Shown: in pieces, positions 44,454 through 54,417 of the stretch
Numbering within the stretch: the stretch's first letter is position 1
Layout of the letters: each line of letters starts with the position of its first letter
Origin: Chryseobacterium indologenes
Lineage (GTDB): Bacteria > Bacteroidota > Bacteroidia > Flavobacteriales > Weeksellaceae
Assembly (NCBI GenBank): GCA_016025055.1
Contig: CP065590.1
Coordinates: forward strand, 2,294,001-2,358,000
Direction: 5' to 3'
Length of the DNA stretch: 64,000 bases
The notes under the pieces: model-generated
The model's database searches: none
The model's input: the letters and a program-made list of their open reading frames with translations, nothing else
Told to the model about the DNA's origin: nothing
Translations under genes and position numbers: made by a program

Positions 44454-45281
44454 ATGATTAAAAAAGCTTTGATTTTTTGCAGTATTCTATGGGCTGCGAA
44501 TGCTATGATGTCGGGACAAACTGCAACAGTAAAACCGCTTACAATAGGAGAGGTGAGAACATTTAAATCTAAAACCTTACATGAAGATAGAACTTTAAAT
44601 ATCTATCTGCCTCAGGGATTTGACAAAACAAAATCATATCCGGTCATTTATCTTTTAGATGGAAGCATCAATGAGGACTTTATTCATGTTTCAGGATTAG
44701 TACAGTTCTTTAATGAAATGTATTCTATGCCGGAAACGATCGTGGTAGGAATTGCCAATGTAGACAGGAAAAGAGATTTTACATTTCATACCGATTTAAA
44801 AGACTTGCAGAAAGATTTTCCTACAGCGGGTCATTCTGATAAGTTTATTGCTTTTCTGGAAAAAGAATTGAAACCTTATATTGAGAGCCAGTTTAAAACT
44901 ACAGAGAAATATATTTTCGGTCAGTCTTTAGGAGGGCTTGTGACAACAGAGATCCTTTTGAAAAAACCGGAAATGTTTGACAACTACTTTATCATCAGTC
45001 CAAGCTTATGGTGGGATGATGAAAGCCTGCTAAAGCAAGCCGGAACATTATTGTCCAAATCTCACGACACCAAAAAGTTTGTGTATGTTTCTGTAGGAAA
45101 AGGAGAACATCCGGTAATGGTAAAAGATGCTGAAGAATGGTATGATGTCCTGAAGAAATCAAATAAGAAAAACTGGACAGTAGAATATAAAATGATGGAA
45201 GCAGACAATCATGCAACGATTCTTCACAGAAGCTTGTATGAAGGATTGGTGAAAAAGTTTCCCTATCAGGAACCAAAATAA
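44454..45281 (+). CDS. Alpha/beta-hydrolase, Fes/esterase D-like, secreted
   Basis: 275 residues with signal peptide (ALIFCSILWAANAMMSGQ). The nucleophile elbow is FGQSLGGLVTTE with the catalytic Ser, DNHATILHRSLYEGL carries the His, and the putative lid region contains SPSLWWDD. This matches the esterase D / enterochelin-esterase-like family. It may hydrolyse an aromatic ester or siderophore; its place in the paa operon is unusual because the mature protein is exported. Confidence 0.8.
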   Translation: MIKKALIFCSILWAANAMMSGQTATVKPLTIGEVRTFKSKTLHEDRTLNIYLPQGFDKTKSYPVIYLLDGSINEDFIHVSGLVQFFNEMYSMPETIVVGIANVDRKRDFTFHTDLKDLQKDFPTAGHSDKFIAFLEKELKPYIESQFKTTEKYIFGQSLGGLVTTEILLKKPEMFDNYFIISPSLWWDDESLLKQAGTLLSKSHDTKKFVYVSVGKGEHPVMVKDAEEWYDVLKKSNKKNWTVEYKMMEADNHATILHRSLYEGLVKKFPYQEPK

Positions 45282-45282
45282 G

Positions 45283-45395
45283 TAATAAATCTAACTATAT
45301 ACCAGTGTAAAAAATGTAACAATCCATTTTGATCTGAGTAAAACACAGAACCTCAGTATAGATAGACTGTTAGATTGATGCATTGTTAAATTAAT
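45283..45395. repeat. Hairpin-family repeat in the esterase-paaZ spacer
   Basis: Contains TGTAACAATCC on the left and GACTGTTAGATTGATGCATT on the right, partly complementary with a loop of about 40 bases. More degenerate than the paaG-paaH copy. Confidence 0.45.
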
Positions 45396-45400
45396 ATTAT

Positions 45401-47895
45401 ATGGAAAAATTAAAAAACTATATCTACGGGCAATGGGTAGAAGGTAACGGAAACGGAATCCCTTTGTACAACGCTGTTACAGGAGAACAGGTTGCTGTTT
45501 CAGATACAGAAGGGCTCAATTTTGGGCAGGCACTCGACTACGGAAGAACAGTAGGATATAAAAACCTTTCATCAATGACTTTCTACGACCGTGGAGAGAT
45601 GTTGAAAAAAGTGGCGCTTTACCTTTTAGAAAGAAAGAAAAAATATTACGAATTATCATATAAAACAGGAGCAACGCATGTTGATTCATGGGTAGATATC
45701 GAAGGAGGTTTCGGAACTTTCTTTACCTATTCGGGACTGGCAAAAGAATGCTTCCCAATACTCCGTTCTGGGTAGATGGAGATACACAGAAAATTTCTGC
45801 CAACGGAACTTTCCTGGGAGCTCATATTTTAACGCCTAGTGAAGGAGTATCTGTACAGATTAATGCCTATAATTTTCCTGTTTGGGGAATGTTGGAAAAG
45901 TTATCCACATCATTGTTGGCAGGAGTACCGTCAATTGTAAAACCATCTCCATTCGGATCATATCTCACCAATGCAGTATTTCAGGATATGATTGAAAGTG
46001 GAGTATTACCTGATGGAGCGATTCAGTTGGTTTGTGGAGAACCCGGAAATATTCTTGATTATGTTCAGGATGGAGACTCCGTTTTATTTACAGGCTCTGC
46101 CCAAACAGGCAGAAAATTAAAGTCTCTTCCTTCGGTTGCCGGAAATGCTGTTCGCTTCAATATGGAGGCAGATTCTCTGAACTGTTCTATCCTTGGATTG
46201 GAAGCAAAACCGGGAACTCCGGAATTCGATTTATTCATCAAAGAAGTTCGTAACGAAATGACTACAAAGGCAGGCCAGAAATGTACTGCCATCAGAAGGA
46301 TTATTGTTCCTGAACACCTAATTGGTGATGTACAGAATGCTTTATCTAAAGCCTTAGATCAGACAAAAATCGGAAACCCGTTAAGCAGAGAAACAAAAAT
46401 GGGTTCTTTGGTTGGAAAACAACAATACGAAGAGGTTCTGAGAAAAGTAAATATGCTGAAAGCAGAAACAGAGCTTATCTATGACGGAAAACACGAACTG
46501 GTAGATGCCGACTATGAAAAAGGAGCATTTATGAGTCCTAAACTATTCCTGAACGATAGCCCTTTCGAAAAAAATATCTCTCATGATGTAGAAGCTTTCG
46601 GGCCGGTATCTACATTAATGCCTTATAAAGATGCAGAAGAAGCGGCAGCGCTGGCAAAAAGAGGAAAAGGAAGTTTGGTAGGGTCCATCATTTCTCACGA
46701 TGAAAACTTCATTGCTGAGACTTCATGGAAAATGGCTTCACAACACGGAAGAATCTTTGTTCTGAACAGAGACAATGCAAAAGAAAGTACCGGCCACGGT
46801 TCACCACTTCCGACATTAATGCACGGAGGACCGGGTAGAGCCGGCGGAGGTGAAGAAATGGGCGGTCTGAGCGGTCTTCATTTCTTCTTACAGAAAACAG
46901 CAATTCAGGGTTCTCCTGATGTTTTGAAAGCCATCACTAAAATTTATCAGCAGGGAGCAGAAAAGAAATTCTCAGACAAACATCCTTTCCAGAAATACTT
47001 TGAAGAAGTTGAAGTAGGAGATTCATTGGAAACAGCAGGAAGAACTGTAACAGACGCTGATATTGTAAACTTCTCCAACGTATCATGGGACCACTTCTAT
47101 GCACATACAGATGCAACGAGTCTGACAGGTACAATCTTTGATAAAACGGTAGCTCACGGATATTTTATCCTTTCAGCAGCTGCAGGATTATTTGTTTCAG
47201 GTAAAAAGGGACCTGTTATTGCCAATTACGGACTGGAAGAATGCAGTTTCTTCAAGCCTGTATATGCCGGAGATACCATCACCGTCTACTTAACAGCAAA
47301 AGAAAAAATCAACAGAGGCGTAAAAGGAAGAAACATCCCGTCAGGTGTAGTGAAATGGCTTGTTGAAGTAATTAACCAAAGAGATGAGGTCGTTTGTGTA
47401 GCAACAATTTTAACACTGGTAGCAAAACAATCTCCTTTCATTGATCTGAATGTGAAAAATGTTCAGAAAATACTAAGCGGACTGACAGAAAATACACCTT
47501 CCCAATGGGGGAAAATGTCACCACAGCAAATGATTGAACATCTTGATCAGGCATTACTGGTAAGTTTAGGAGAACCTGAAGCAGAAAAATGTTTCACTCC
47601 TGAAGAACATCTTGAAAAATGGCAGGACTCCCTGTATAATCACAGAAAAATGCCAAAAGAATTTACCGCTCCGTTCCTGCCTGAAGATGGCTCACTTCCT
47701 GAACCAGCACATAAAAATCTGGAGGCGGCAAAACAATCATTTTTGGATAATCTGAAACGTTTTGTGATTTATTACAGAGAAAATCCTCAGGCAGAACATA
47801 TGAACTATGTGTTCGGAAAATTAAATAAAGAAATGTGGGAGCTGATGCATAAGAAACATTTTACGCATCACTTCGAGCAGTTTGGTTTGATTTAA
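45401..47895 (+). CDS. paaZ: PaaZ oxepin-CoA hydrolase/aldehyde dehydrogenase with extra DUF1569 domain (apparent frameshift)
   Basis: The ring-opening bifunctional enzyme. The first frame runs to [15 protein letters not shown], then shifts. Adding one A to the A4 run at 45742-45745 gives [16 protein letters not shown] and one protein of about 831 residues. The aldehyde dehydrogenase part (to about residue 520) carries the Cys in GQKCTAIRR. The MaoC hydratase part reads [20 protein letters not shown] then [15 protein letters not shown] with its Asp/His pair. Residues after about 690 ([18 protein letters not shown] onward, 140 residues) match a DUF1569/DinB-like domain absent from E. coli PaaZ (681 residues). 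It is the last gene of the cluster. Confidence 0.9.
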
Positions 47896-47913
47896 TTCAA
47901 AATACAACTTAAA

Positions 47914-47952
47914 TTAAAGTCCCTTCCAGTTTTACTGAAAGGGACTTTTTCG
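47914..47952 (+). terminator. Terminator of the paa cluster
   Basis: The arms AAAGTCCCTT and AAGGGACTTT pair around a loop and are followed by TTTT. It ends the paa transcripts after paaZ and also lies beyond the stop of the convergent CPBP gene. Confidence 0.85.
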
Positions 47953-47960
47953 ATATCATG

Positions 47961-48700
47961 TCAAGGTTTTAAACCTCGGGAAGAATGATGTTTCCCTTTA
48001 GCAAAACGTAGATAATAATACACAAGAACAGGAAGCGCGAAAATCTGAAACAGAAAGACGAATAATGATAAGATGCCTTCAAGGTGATTGCTGTTGGCTT
48101 TTACAAAAATGTTCTGTTGTAGCGGGCCGCCGGAAAAAGGACAATATCCATGAGATTCCATCCCAGATGTAATCCGATCGGAAGATATAAAGACCTGGTC
48201 TGTGCAAAAGAATAGGCAAGCATGAAACCAAAAATAGCGGTCATAAAGAATATAATGGCCATCTGGAGAGGATTTCCAAAAGCACTGAAAGAAAACCAAT
48301 GGTAGATTCCGAAACAAAACGCAGAGAGAAAACAGGCTTTTTTTACTCCCCATTTTTCCATGACCAGATAAAGCAGGGCACCCCGGAAGAGTAATTCTTC
48401 AAACAGCACAGATTTGATCGTCCACCAGATACCCGCCAATACCTGAAACCCTGTGATTGGTTTCCTGATCACCCAGTAATTATTAGCAAAAAGTGTAGAC
48501 ATTAGTTGGTAGATAATATAAATAGCTGCAGCCATCAGAAAGCCAAACCAAAAATGAAGCTGCCTGCTTTTAGTACTATGAAATCCTAAAACAGAAAGAT
48601 CTTTTTTAAGCGTAAAACGAAGGATGAGCCAGGAAAAGAATAGCTCTACTATAATTCCAATCATGAGGTTAATCGTTTTTAATGAATGAATCATCCTCAT
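47961..48700 (-). CDS. CPBP family intramembrane glutamic endopeptidase (apparent frameshift)
   Basis: Membrane protein of about 246 residues after repair. SVLFEELLFRGALLY holds the conserved EExxxR motif, FCFGIYHWFSF the second-motif His, and GLHLGWNLMDI the third. The frame then leaves the family (FPAARYNRTFL); adding one T to the T5 run at 48134-48138 (minus strand) gives VLFSGGPLQQNIFVKANSN and a last membrane helix (FVFLFQIFALPVLVYYY). Without repair the protein would lose its final helix. Members cleave prenylated or membrane proteins; here no partner is seen. Confidence 0.8.
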
Positions 48701-48847
48701 TATTCATCTTTTCATTGTAAGCTAATTTACAAAAAAGATGAATGTGGGGAAAAGTAACGATCATTCACATGAAGTCTTAAACACAAAAACCTTTGCAAAT
48801 TACCTGTTCATACACTATCTTTAAACTTCAATCATACAATAAAAATA

Positions 48848-49621
48848 ATGAACGAAAGCTGGATGCAACAATGGGAAGAAGTGAAGGGTAAATTTGAATC
48901 TCCCGTAGATCTTGAAACGTATTTTACTTCTGAAGAAATTATGGATCAAAAAATGGAAGTGATGGCCATCGGAGATGTTTCTTTACCTTCAGGAAAAGTG
49001 ATTGTCAGAGATCCTCTTGTTTATCTTAATAAAAAGGAACAGCCTTATTTCACCGAAGTACCCAAAGGAAACTTTCCCGTATCCATTGCCGTGGTAAAAC
49101 TGCAAGACTGGGGAGATCGGTATGCTGCGGTGAAAGTAGAATTTACCAAGGAAAAGCCGGTGATGTACAGAGAAGCATTAATCGGGATTGAAAATCTTGA
49201 AGATACCAATGAAGGAGAGTTTTTTGGATTCAATGTGGATGCCGGTTTAGCTTGTATTACCGACCCGGAAGTTGTTCCTTTTGTAGATAGGTTTATCGAA
49301 GAGCTGGATGTAGACAATATTTATGATGATTATTTTGCCGGGCTGTTTGCAGAAAGCTATAAAGAAAATCCGAAAAACCAAAGAGATCTTGGAGACTGGA
49401 TCAACTGGAAGGTTCCCAATACAGAATATCATATTCCTATTTTTGCCAGTGGGGTGGGAGATGGTGTATATCCTGTTTACTTTGCCTATGATCAGGAAGA
49501 AAGAATATGCGGTGTCTATATCCACTTTATCGATATAGAATTAGAATTATCTTACGAAGACGAGGAAGATGAAGATGACGAAGCTTTAGATCTGTCAGAT
49601 GATTATGTTTCTTTAAAATAA
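48848..49621 (+). CDS. DUF4241 domain-containing protein
   Basis: 257 residues, cytoplasmic and acidic at its end (YEDEEDEDDEALDLSDDY). PSGKVIVRDPLVYLN, PYFTEVPKGNFPVSIAVV and FGFNVDAGLACITDPE fit DUF4241, a family common in Bacteroidota and Actinobacteria without known reaction. It is followed after 9 bp by the SMUG2-like gene, so they may form an operon. Confidence 0.8.
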   Translation: MNESWMQQWEEVKGKFESPVDLETYFTSEEIMDQKMEVMAIGDVSLPSGKVIVRDPLVYLNKKEQPYFTEVPKGNFPVSIAVVKLQDWGDRYAAVKVEFTKEKPVMYREALIGIENLEDTNEGEFFGFNVDAGLACITDPEVVPFVDRFIEELDVDNIYDDYFAGLFAESYKENPKNQRDLGDWINWKVPNTEYHIPIFASGVGDGVYPVYFAYDQEERICGVYIHFIDIELELSYEDEEDEDDEALDLSDDYVSLK

Positions 49622-49630
49622 CTGACTTCA

Positions 49631-50317
49631 ATGAATAAAACTTTTGCTGATCAGGTCATTGCATTCAATGAAAACCTCACGTACACAGGAGACCTTCCTG
49701 AAGGTTTTGAAGTCCTGAATCCGTATCTGGATAATCCGGAAACAATGGTGGTCATGCAAAAGTTTTATCATAAGTACTATAATGATTCCAGTAAAAGGAA
49801 GTTTATGATCGGAATCAATCCCAGCCGTCATGGCGCCGGCGTCACAGGAGTTCCGTTTACCGACACCAAAAGACTGGAAAGTGTATGTGGCATACAAATG
49901 AAGTCTGCCCGCACCCACGAAGTTTCTTCAGTGTTTATGTATGATATGATTGCGGACTATGGAGGAGCAGAAGATTTTTACAAAAACATTTATATCAATT
50001 CTCCTTTTCCTTTGGCTATTGTAAGAAAAACAAAAACCGGATGGCTGAATGCAAATTATTATGATGACAAAAAGCTCTTTGAGTCCGTCAAAGGTTTTAT
50101 GATTGATTCACTGAAGAAACACATCAGCCTTAATCTGGATACTTCCGAAGTCTTTATTCTGGGCAAAAAGAATGCGGATTTTATTTCTAAACTGAATCAA
50201 GAGGCAAAATTGTTTGATAAAATGACCGTTCTGGAGCATCCCCGATATATACAGCAATATAAATCAAAAGAAAAGCAATTGTACATTGATAAATATATGC
50301 TGGCACTGAAAAAATAA
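49631..50317 (+). CDS. SMUG2-type uracil-DNA glycosylase
   Basis: 228 residues. GINPSRHGAGVTGVPFTDTK is the glycosylase active-site region of the SMUG2 branch of the uracil-DNA glycosylase superfamily (formerly DUF4918), and VLEHPRYIQQY near the end supplies the DNA-binding loop with its His-Pro. It should remove uracil or damaged pyrimidines from DNA. The gene follows the DUF4241 gene closely, so coupled expression is likely. Confidence 0.8.
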   Translation: MNKTFADQVIAFNENLTYTGDLPEGFEVLNPYLDNPETMVVMQKFYHKYYNDSSKRKFMIGINPSRHGAGVTGVPFTDTKRLESVCGIQMKSARTHEVSSVFMYDMIADYGGAEDFYKNIYINSPFPLAIVRKTKTGWLNANYYDDKKLFESVKGFMIDSLKKHISLNLDTSEVFILGKKNADFISKLNQEAKLFDKMTVLEHPRYIQQYKSKEKQLYIDKYMLALKK

Positions 50318-50318
50318 A

Positions 50319-50347
50319 AATCCCTCAATCATTTCAGATCAAGGGAA
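50319..50347 (-). terminator. Terminator of the T9SS-cargo gene
   Basis: On the minus strand CCCTTGATC and GATTGAGGG pair with two GU wobbles and are followed by ATTTTTATTTTTT. Confidence 0.7.
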
Positions 50348-50396
50348 TTCCCATTCATGTATTAGAATCTTATCGGGACTGTGACTTGTGAAAATT

Positions 50397-51218
50397 TTAT
50401 TTCTTAATAATTTTACTGGATTCTGTTGGTGTTTTTATCAGATAAACTCCTTTCGGTAAGTCTGAAATGTCCAGATCATTTACTCCTTTTTTAATCTGTA
50501 CACTTTGTAGCAGTTTTCCTTCCAGGCTATAAATCTGAGCTTCAGAATTTTTCTCTGTTCTGATCGATAGTGGCCCTGTGGTTGGGTTTGGGTAGATACT
50601 TACCTCTTTTACTACGGCCTTTGTTTCGGAAGTTCCCAGGACTATATTACTGTCTTTTACCCAGGTAAAGGCATCAAAACCGACATATCTGAATCCCCCG
50701 TTAGCTGTTATCTGTAATTCATCAATAACGATATTGGAATAATTCTGACCATTTAAATTCGTCATGTCAATCAGTGTATATCCATTTGTAGCTCCCAGGG
50801 ATGTAGCGAAGCCGGTTGTTTTTGTCTGTGTAAACTTAGTTACACCACTCAGCTTTCCTGTGATAGTCAAACTTCCCACTACATTGAGCTGTAGGGTAAG
50901 ATCTGAAAGATACATCCAGAATCTGTTTACTTTAAATAAGTTAGAAGTTGTTTTGATACTGAATGATGGTGGAGAGGCCGTGTTGTTGGAATTATCAATA
51001 TATCTGTTGTCCACTGCTGTTCCGGACCATCCTGTTCCCGGGAAATTGGACTGAATATCAAACACACTGACATGTGAAATGACATTAAAAATAACTCCGT
51101 TATCCGTAAAACTCGTGCTTCCGTTTGATTCGGTTTCAAAAGTTTCTGTACTGGTCTGCCCGAATGAGAAAATTGAAATGAGCAGACTACAGATCGTTAA
51201 AAAAGTAGTGCTTTTCAT
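50397..51218 (-). CDS. T9SS type A sorting domain-containing secreted protein
   Basis: 273 residues with signal peptide (TTFLTICSLLISIFSFGQ). The last 70 residues (EVSIYPNPTTGPLSIRT, LPKGVYLIKTPTES, ending IIKK) form a type A sorting domain recognised by the type IX secretion system of Bacteroidota. The mature middle (about 180 residues, starting ETFETESNGSTSFTDN) is a beta-rich domain rich in Thr, Ser and Asn that I cannot name; such proteins are often surface adhesins or enzymes. Monocistronic with its own terminator. Confidence 0.88.
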   Translation of the reverse strand: MKSTTFLTICSLLISIFSFGQTSTETFETESNGSTSFTDNGVIFNVISHVSVFDIQSNFPGTGWSGTAVDNRYIDNSNNTASPPSFSIKTTSNLFKVNRFWMYLSDLTLQLNVVGSLTITGKLSGVTKFTQTKTTGFATSLGATNGYTLIDMTNLNGQNYSNIVIDELQITANGGFRYVGFDAFTWVKDSNIVLGTSETKAVVKEVSIYPNPTTGPLSIRTEKNSEAQIYSLEGKLLQSVQIKKGVNDLDISDLPKGVYLIKTPTESSKIIKK

Positions 51219-51370
51219 GATTTTATATTTTAAAGTTTTCAGGAAAAAGCTGTATAGGTTGAATACTAAGCTTTTATAAAGATTATCAAAGATAGTCAGG
51301 TAACGATTTGGTAACAGTGCTTACTGCTTTGCTTTTCAACGTCTTTCCGTTAGCTCAAGGCAAATATACA

Positions 51371-51408
51371 AAAATAGAAGGATAGGAAAATTAAAACCTA
51401 TCCTTTAT
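51371..51408 (-). terminator. Terminator of hsdR
   Basis: The arms AAGGATAGG and CCTATCCTT around an AT-rich 10-base loop lie past the hsdR stop on the minus strand, followed by CTATTTTT. Confidence 0.65.
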
Positions 51409-51459
51409 TTATCGCTCTTAAATATTTTTGATTCTTATGAATCCTACTAGAATAAAACA

Positions 51460-54327
51460 TTAATTTCCTGATATCCCATTAACAAAAGTATCTACGAATC
51501 CAATGATTTTATTTAGAATACGATCTCCGATTTCCTTAGATTTTAATACACTTGGTCTTCCTTCTTTCCGTAAATCTAAAATTTCTTTTCGCAAAGGTTC
51601 ACGTTCTGTAAACAAATAATTTTCTATCAGTCTTTCTGTTTTTTCTTCGGAAAGATTTTCTGTTTTGACTAGTTCCTGAAGTGCTTTTTCTTGCTCTACA
51701 TTCCAGAATTTTTCAAACTCTTCTGGAATGGCATCCGTATCTTCGATATGTGGTAAACTTTCCTGAATAAATTTTTCAATCAATTCTCTTTTACTTCTTA
51801 ATGAGACCTCGGTGTTCAGTAAATTGAATATATCTTTTTCAATACTTTCTTTGTCTTTCGCACTATGTTTCGACTTGAATTTAATCAATAACTGAAGTAT
51901 GTAAGTTACATTGATTGTATCACGCCTAATCAATTCCAATTCAAAATCTATATCATTAAGAATAGACGCTTTTTTAGACGGATCAGTAGGATCGAGTTTT
52001 TCCTTTAAATCCAGATATTTACTGGTATAATCGGCAAAAAGTTGTTCCTCCATCTGTAAATCATCCCAAGTAAATTCTGTGTAATGGCTCATTTTTTTGT
52101 GCAAACGCATCATGGCACGGAAAGCCAAAATAAATTGTAGCTGATCTTCTTCCGAATATAAACCGTCAACAGATACTACTTGTGGAACGATTTCTAATAA
52201 TTTCTGCGTGGCTTCGTTAAACTTTTCTACATACGCTTCGTATGGTTCTACAATAATCTCATCAATTGCTTCTTTGTTGCTGAATAAAGCGATGGCTTCG
52301 TCTGTCTTGTCTTTTAGGTTTCGGAAACATACAATATTTCCCTGTGTTTTATTCTTATCCAGAATACGATTGGTACGGCTAAATGCTTGTATCAATCCAT
52401 GATATTTCAGATTTTTATCAACGTATAAGGTGTTTAAATACTTACTATCAAATCCTGTCAAAAACATATTGGCTACCAACAAAATATCCGTCTCGTTTTG
52501 CTTTGATTTTTTGGCTACCGCATTGTAATAGTTGTAAAATCCTTCGGTATCTTTTACGTTCTGTTTCTCTCCAAATAATTCATTAAAGTCTTGTACATAC
52601 GTTTCTAATAATTCTCTACGATGAGGTTTGTAGCCGTAAACTGCTTGTGGTTCAGCAACCATTCCTAATTGGGAATAAACAGCATCTTCCATTTCCTCTT
52701 CATTCTGAGCAAAGCTAAAAATAGTCGCTATTTTTAAATCGTGCTGTTCCTCTTGTTTTTTACGCTTGAAAATTTCATAGTATTGAATGACCGAATCAAT
52801 ATCCTGTACACACATCATTGCACAAAATTTCCTGTTTTGGGTTTTCTGATCGTGGTATTGAATGATGTAATCTACAATGGCTTCCTTTCGTTCAGGAGCT
52901 TCAAAAACTTCAGTTTCATTGATTTGCTCTACTTTTAAATCAATGATATGTTCTTTCTGTTTGAAAGTCTGAATGTATTCTACAGAAAACTTCAGTACAT
53001 TCTCATCACGTATGGCATCTGTAATTACATATTTATGCAGACATTTTCCAAACAAGCTTGCGGTTGTTTTTTCTCCATCTGCATTCTCTGCCAAAATGGG
53101 AGTGCCTGTAAAGCCAAATAATTGAATATTGGTAAAATAATTGACGATGTTTTTGTGGGTATCACCAAATTGCGAACGATGGCATTCGTCAAAGATAAAA
53201 ACCATCCTTTCGTGCTGAATGGATTTCATTTTTGATAAGTTTCTTCCTGAAATTGCATTATTTAGCTTTTGAATGGTGGTAACGATGATGCGAACATTCG
53301 GGTCGTTTAATTTACGAATGAGGTCATCCGTATTAGTAGCAGAACTTACCGAGCCCTTACTAAATTTATCATACTCTTGGTTGGTTTGATAATCCAGATC
53401 TTTTCTATCTACCACAAAAACCACTTTTTTGATAGCTGGAATTTTGGATAGAATCTGACTGGCTTTGAAACTGGTTAAGGTTTTTCCACTTCCAGTTGTA
53501 TGCCAGATGTAGCCATTTTTTTCGATGTTATAGCCATTCAGAATTTCGTTTTCTTTTACCTTTTTGATAATACTTTCTACCGCATAATACTGATATGGAC
53601 GAAGTACCATCAGACGTTTATCAGTTTCATTCAGAACGATATACTTACAGATCATTTTACTGATATGACAAGGTTCTAAAAAAGAATCGGTAAAGCCGTT
53701 TAAAATATTATTTAATGGATTATTTTGTTCGTCTGTCCAATGAAACGTCTGAAGATATTCCTGCTTATGTGTTCCAAAATTACTGAAATATTTGGTATTT
53801 ACACCGTTACTTATAACGAATAATTGTACAAAATGAAACAAACCCTTTCCAGCACCAAAGCTATGTTTTTGATAACGGTTGATTTGGTTGAATGCTTCTT
53901 TCATTTCCAAACCTCTTCGTTTCAGCTCGATTTGCACTAAAGGCAATCCATTCACCAGTAAGGTAACATCATAACGATTTTCATATTTCCCTTCTTGTGT
54001 AATTTGATTGGTTACCTGATATTCGTTCTGACACCAATGTTCTACATTGAGAAATTCAAAATACAGGTTATCACCATTATCCCGAATAATGTGATGTTTT
54101 TTTTCACGCAATACTTTGGCTTTTTCGAATACAGAACCTTTATTAAGTATATTCAATACTTTTTCAAATTCACTATCGCTAAATTGTATATGATTATGCT
54201 TTTCTAATTGTATTTTCAGGTTTGCCAGTAAAGCTATTTCATCAACAATAAAAGCGTATTTATATCCCAATTTCTGTAATTGGTCAATGAGTTGCTCTTC
54301 TAGAATTTGTTCGGACTGTTTGCTCAA
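51460..54327 (-). CDS. hsdR: Type I restriction enzyme R subunit
   Basis: 955 residues. The nuclease domain (NRYDVTLLVNG with QIELKRRG, the D and ExK of a PD-(D/E)xK site) is followed by a helicase motor with HTTGSGKTLTSF (Walker A), IFDECHRSQFG (DECH box), GFTGTPI and ANMFLTGFDSKYLNTLYVD (motif V), then a helical C-terminus. It translocates and cuts DNA when HsdMS reports unmethylated sites. It lies downstream of the recombinase gene, apart from hsdM and hsdS. Confidence 0.95.
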   Translation of the reverse strand: MSKQSEQILEEQLIDQLQKLGYKYAFIVDEIALLANLKIQLEKHNHIQFSDSEFEKVLNILNKGSVFEKAKVLREKKHHIIRDNGDNLYFEFLNVEHWCQNEYQVTNQITQEGKYENRYDVTLLVNGLPLVQIELKRRGLEMKEAFNQINRYQKHSFGAGKGLFHFVQLFVISNGVNTKYFSNFGTHKQEYLQTFHWTDEQNNPLNNILNGFTDSFLEPCHISKMICKYIVLNETDKRLMVLRPYQYYAVESIIKKVKENEILNGYNIEKNGYIWHTTGSGKTLTSFKASQILSKIPAIKKVVFVVDRKDLDYQTNQEYDKFSKGSVSSATNTDDLIRKLNDPNVRIIVTTIQKLNNAISGRNLSKMKSIQHERMVFIFDECHRSQFGDTHKNIVNYFTNIQLFGFTGTPILAENADGEKTTASLFGKCLHKYVITDAIRDENVLKFSVEYIQTFKQKEHIIDLKVEQINETEVFEAPERKEAIVDYIIQYHDQKTQNRKFCAMMCVQDIDSVIQYYEIFKRKKQEEQHDLKIATIFSFAQNEEEMEDAVYSQLGMVAEPQAVYGYKPHRRELLETYVQDFNELFGEKQNVKDTEGFYNYYNAVAKKSKQNETDILLVANMFLTGFDSKYLNTLYVDKNLKYHGLIQAFSRTNRILDKNKTQGNIVCFRNLKDKTDEAIALFSNKEAIDEIIVEPYEAYVEKFNEATQKLLEIVPQVVSVDGLYSEEDQLQFILAFRAMMRLHKKMSHYTEFTWDDLQMEEQLFADYTSKYLDLKEKLDPTDPSKKASILNDIDFELELIRRDTINVTYILQLLIKFKSKHSAKDKESIEKDIFNLLNTEVSLRSKRELIEKFIQESLPHIEDTDAIPEEFEKFWNVEQEKALQELVKTENLSEEKTERLIENYLFTEREPLRKEILDLRKEGRPSVLKSKEIGDRILNKIIGFVDTFVNGISGN

Positions 54328-54417
54328 AATAATTATGAATTAGGAGTTTATCTTATTTTTTTTACCTATGTACAAATTTAACAAAATATAATGTTCTCCT
54401 AATCCATAATCTAAAAC

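Noticed and set aside
45401..47895. paaZ read as two separate genes
   Set aside because: The first frame stops in the middle of a conserved aldehyde dehydrogenase and the second lacks its own start; one added A joins them perfectly.
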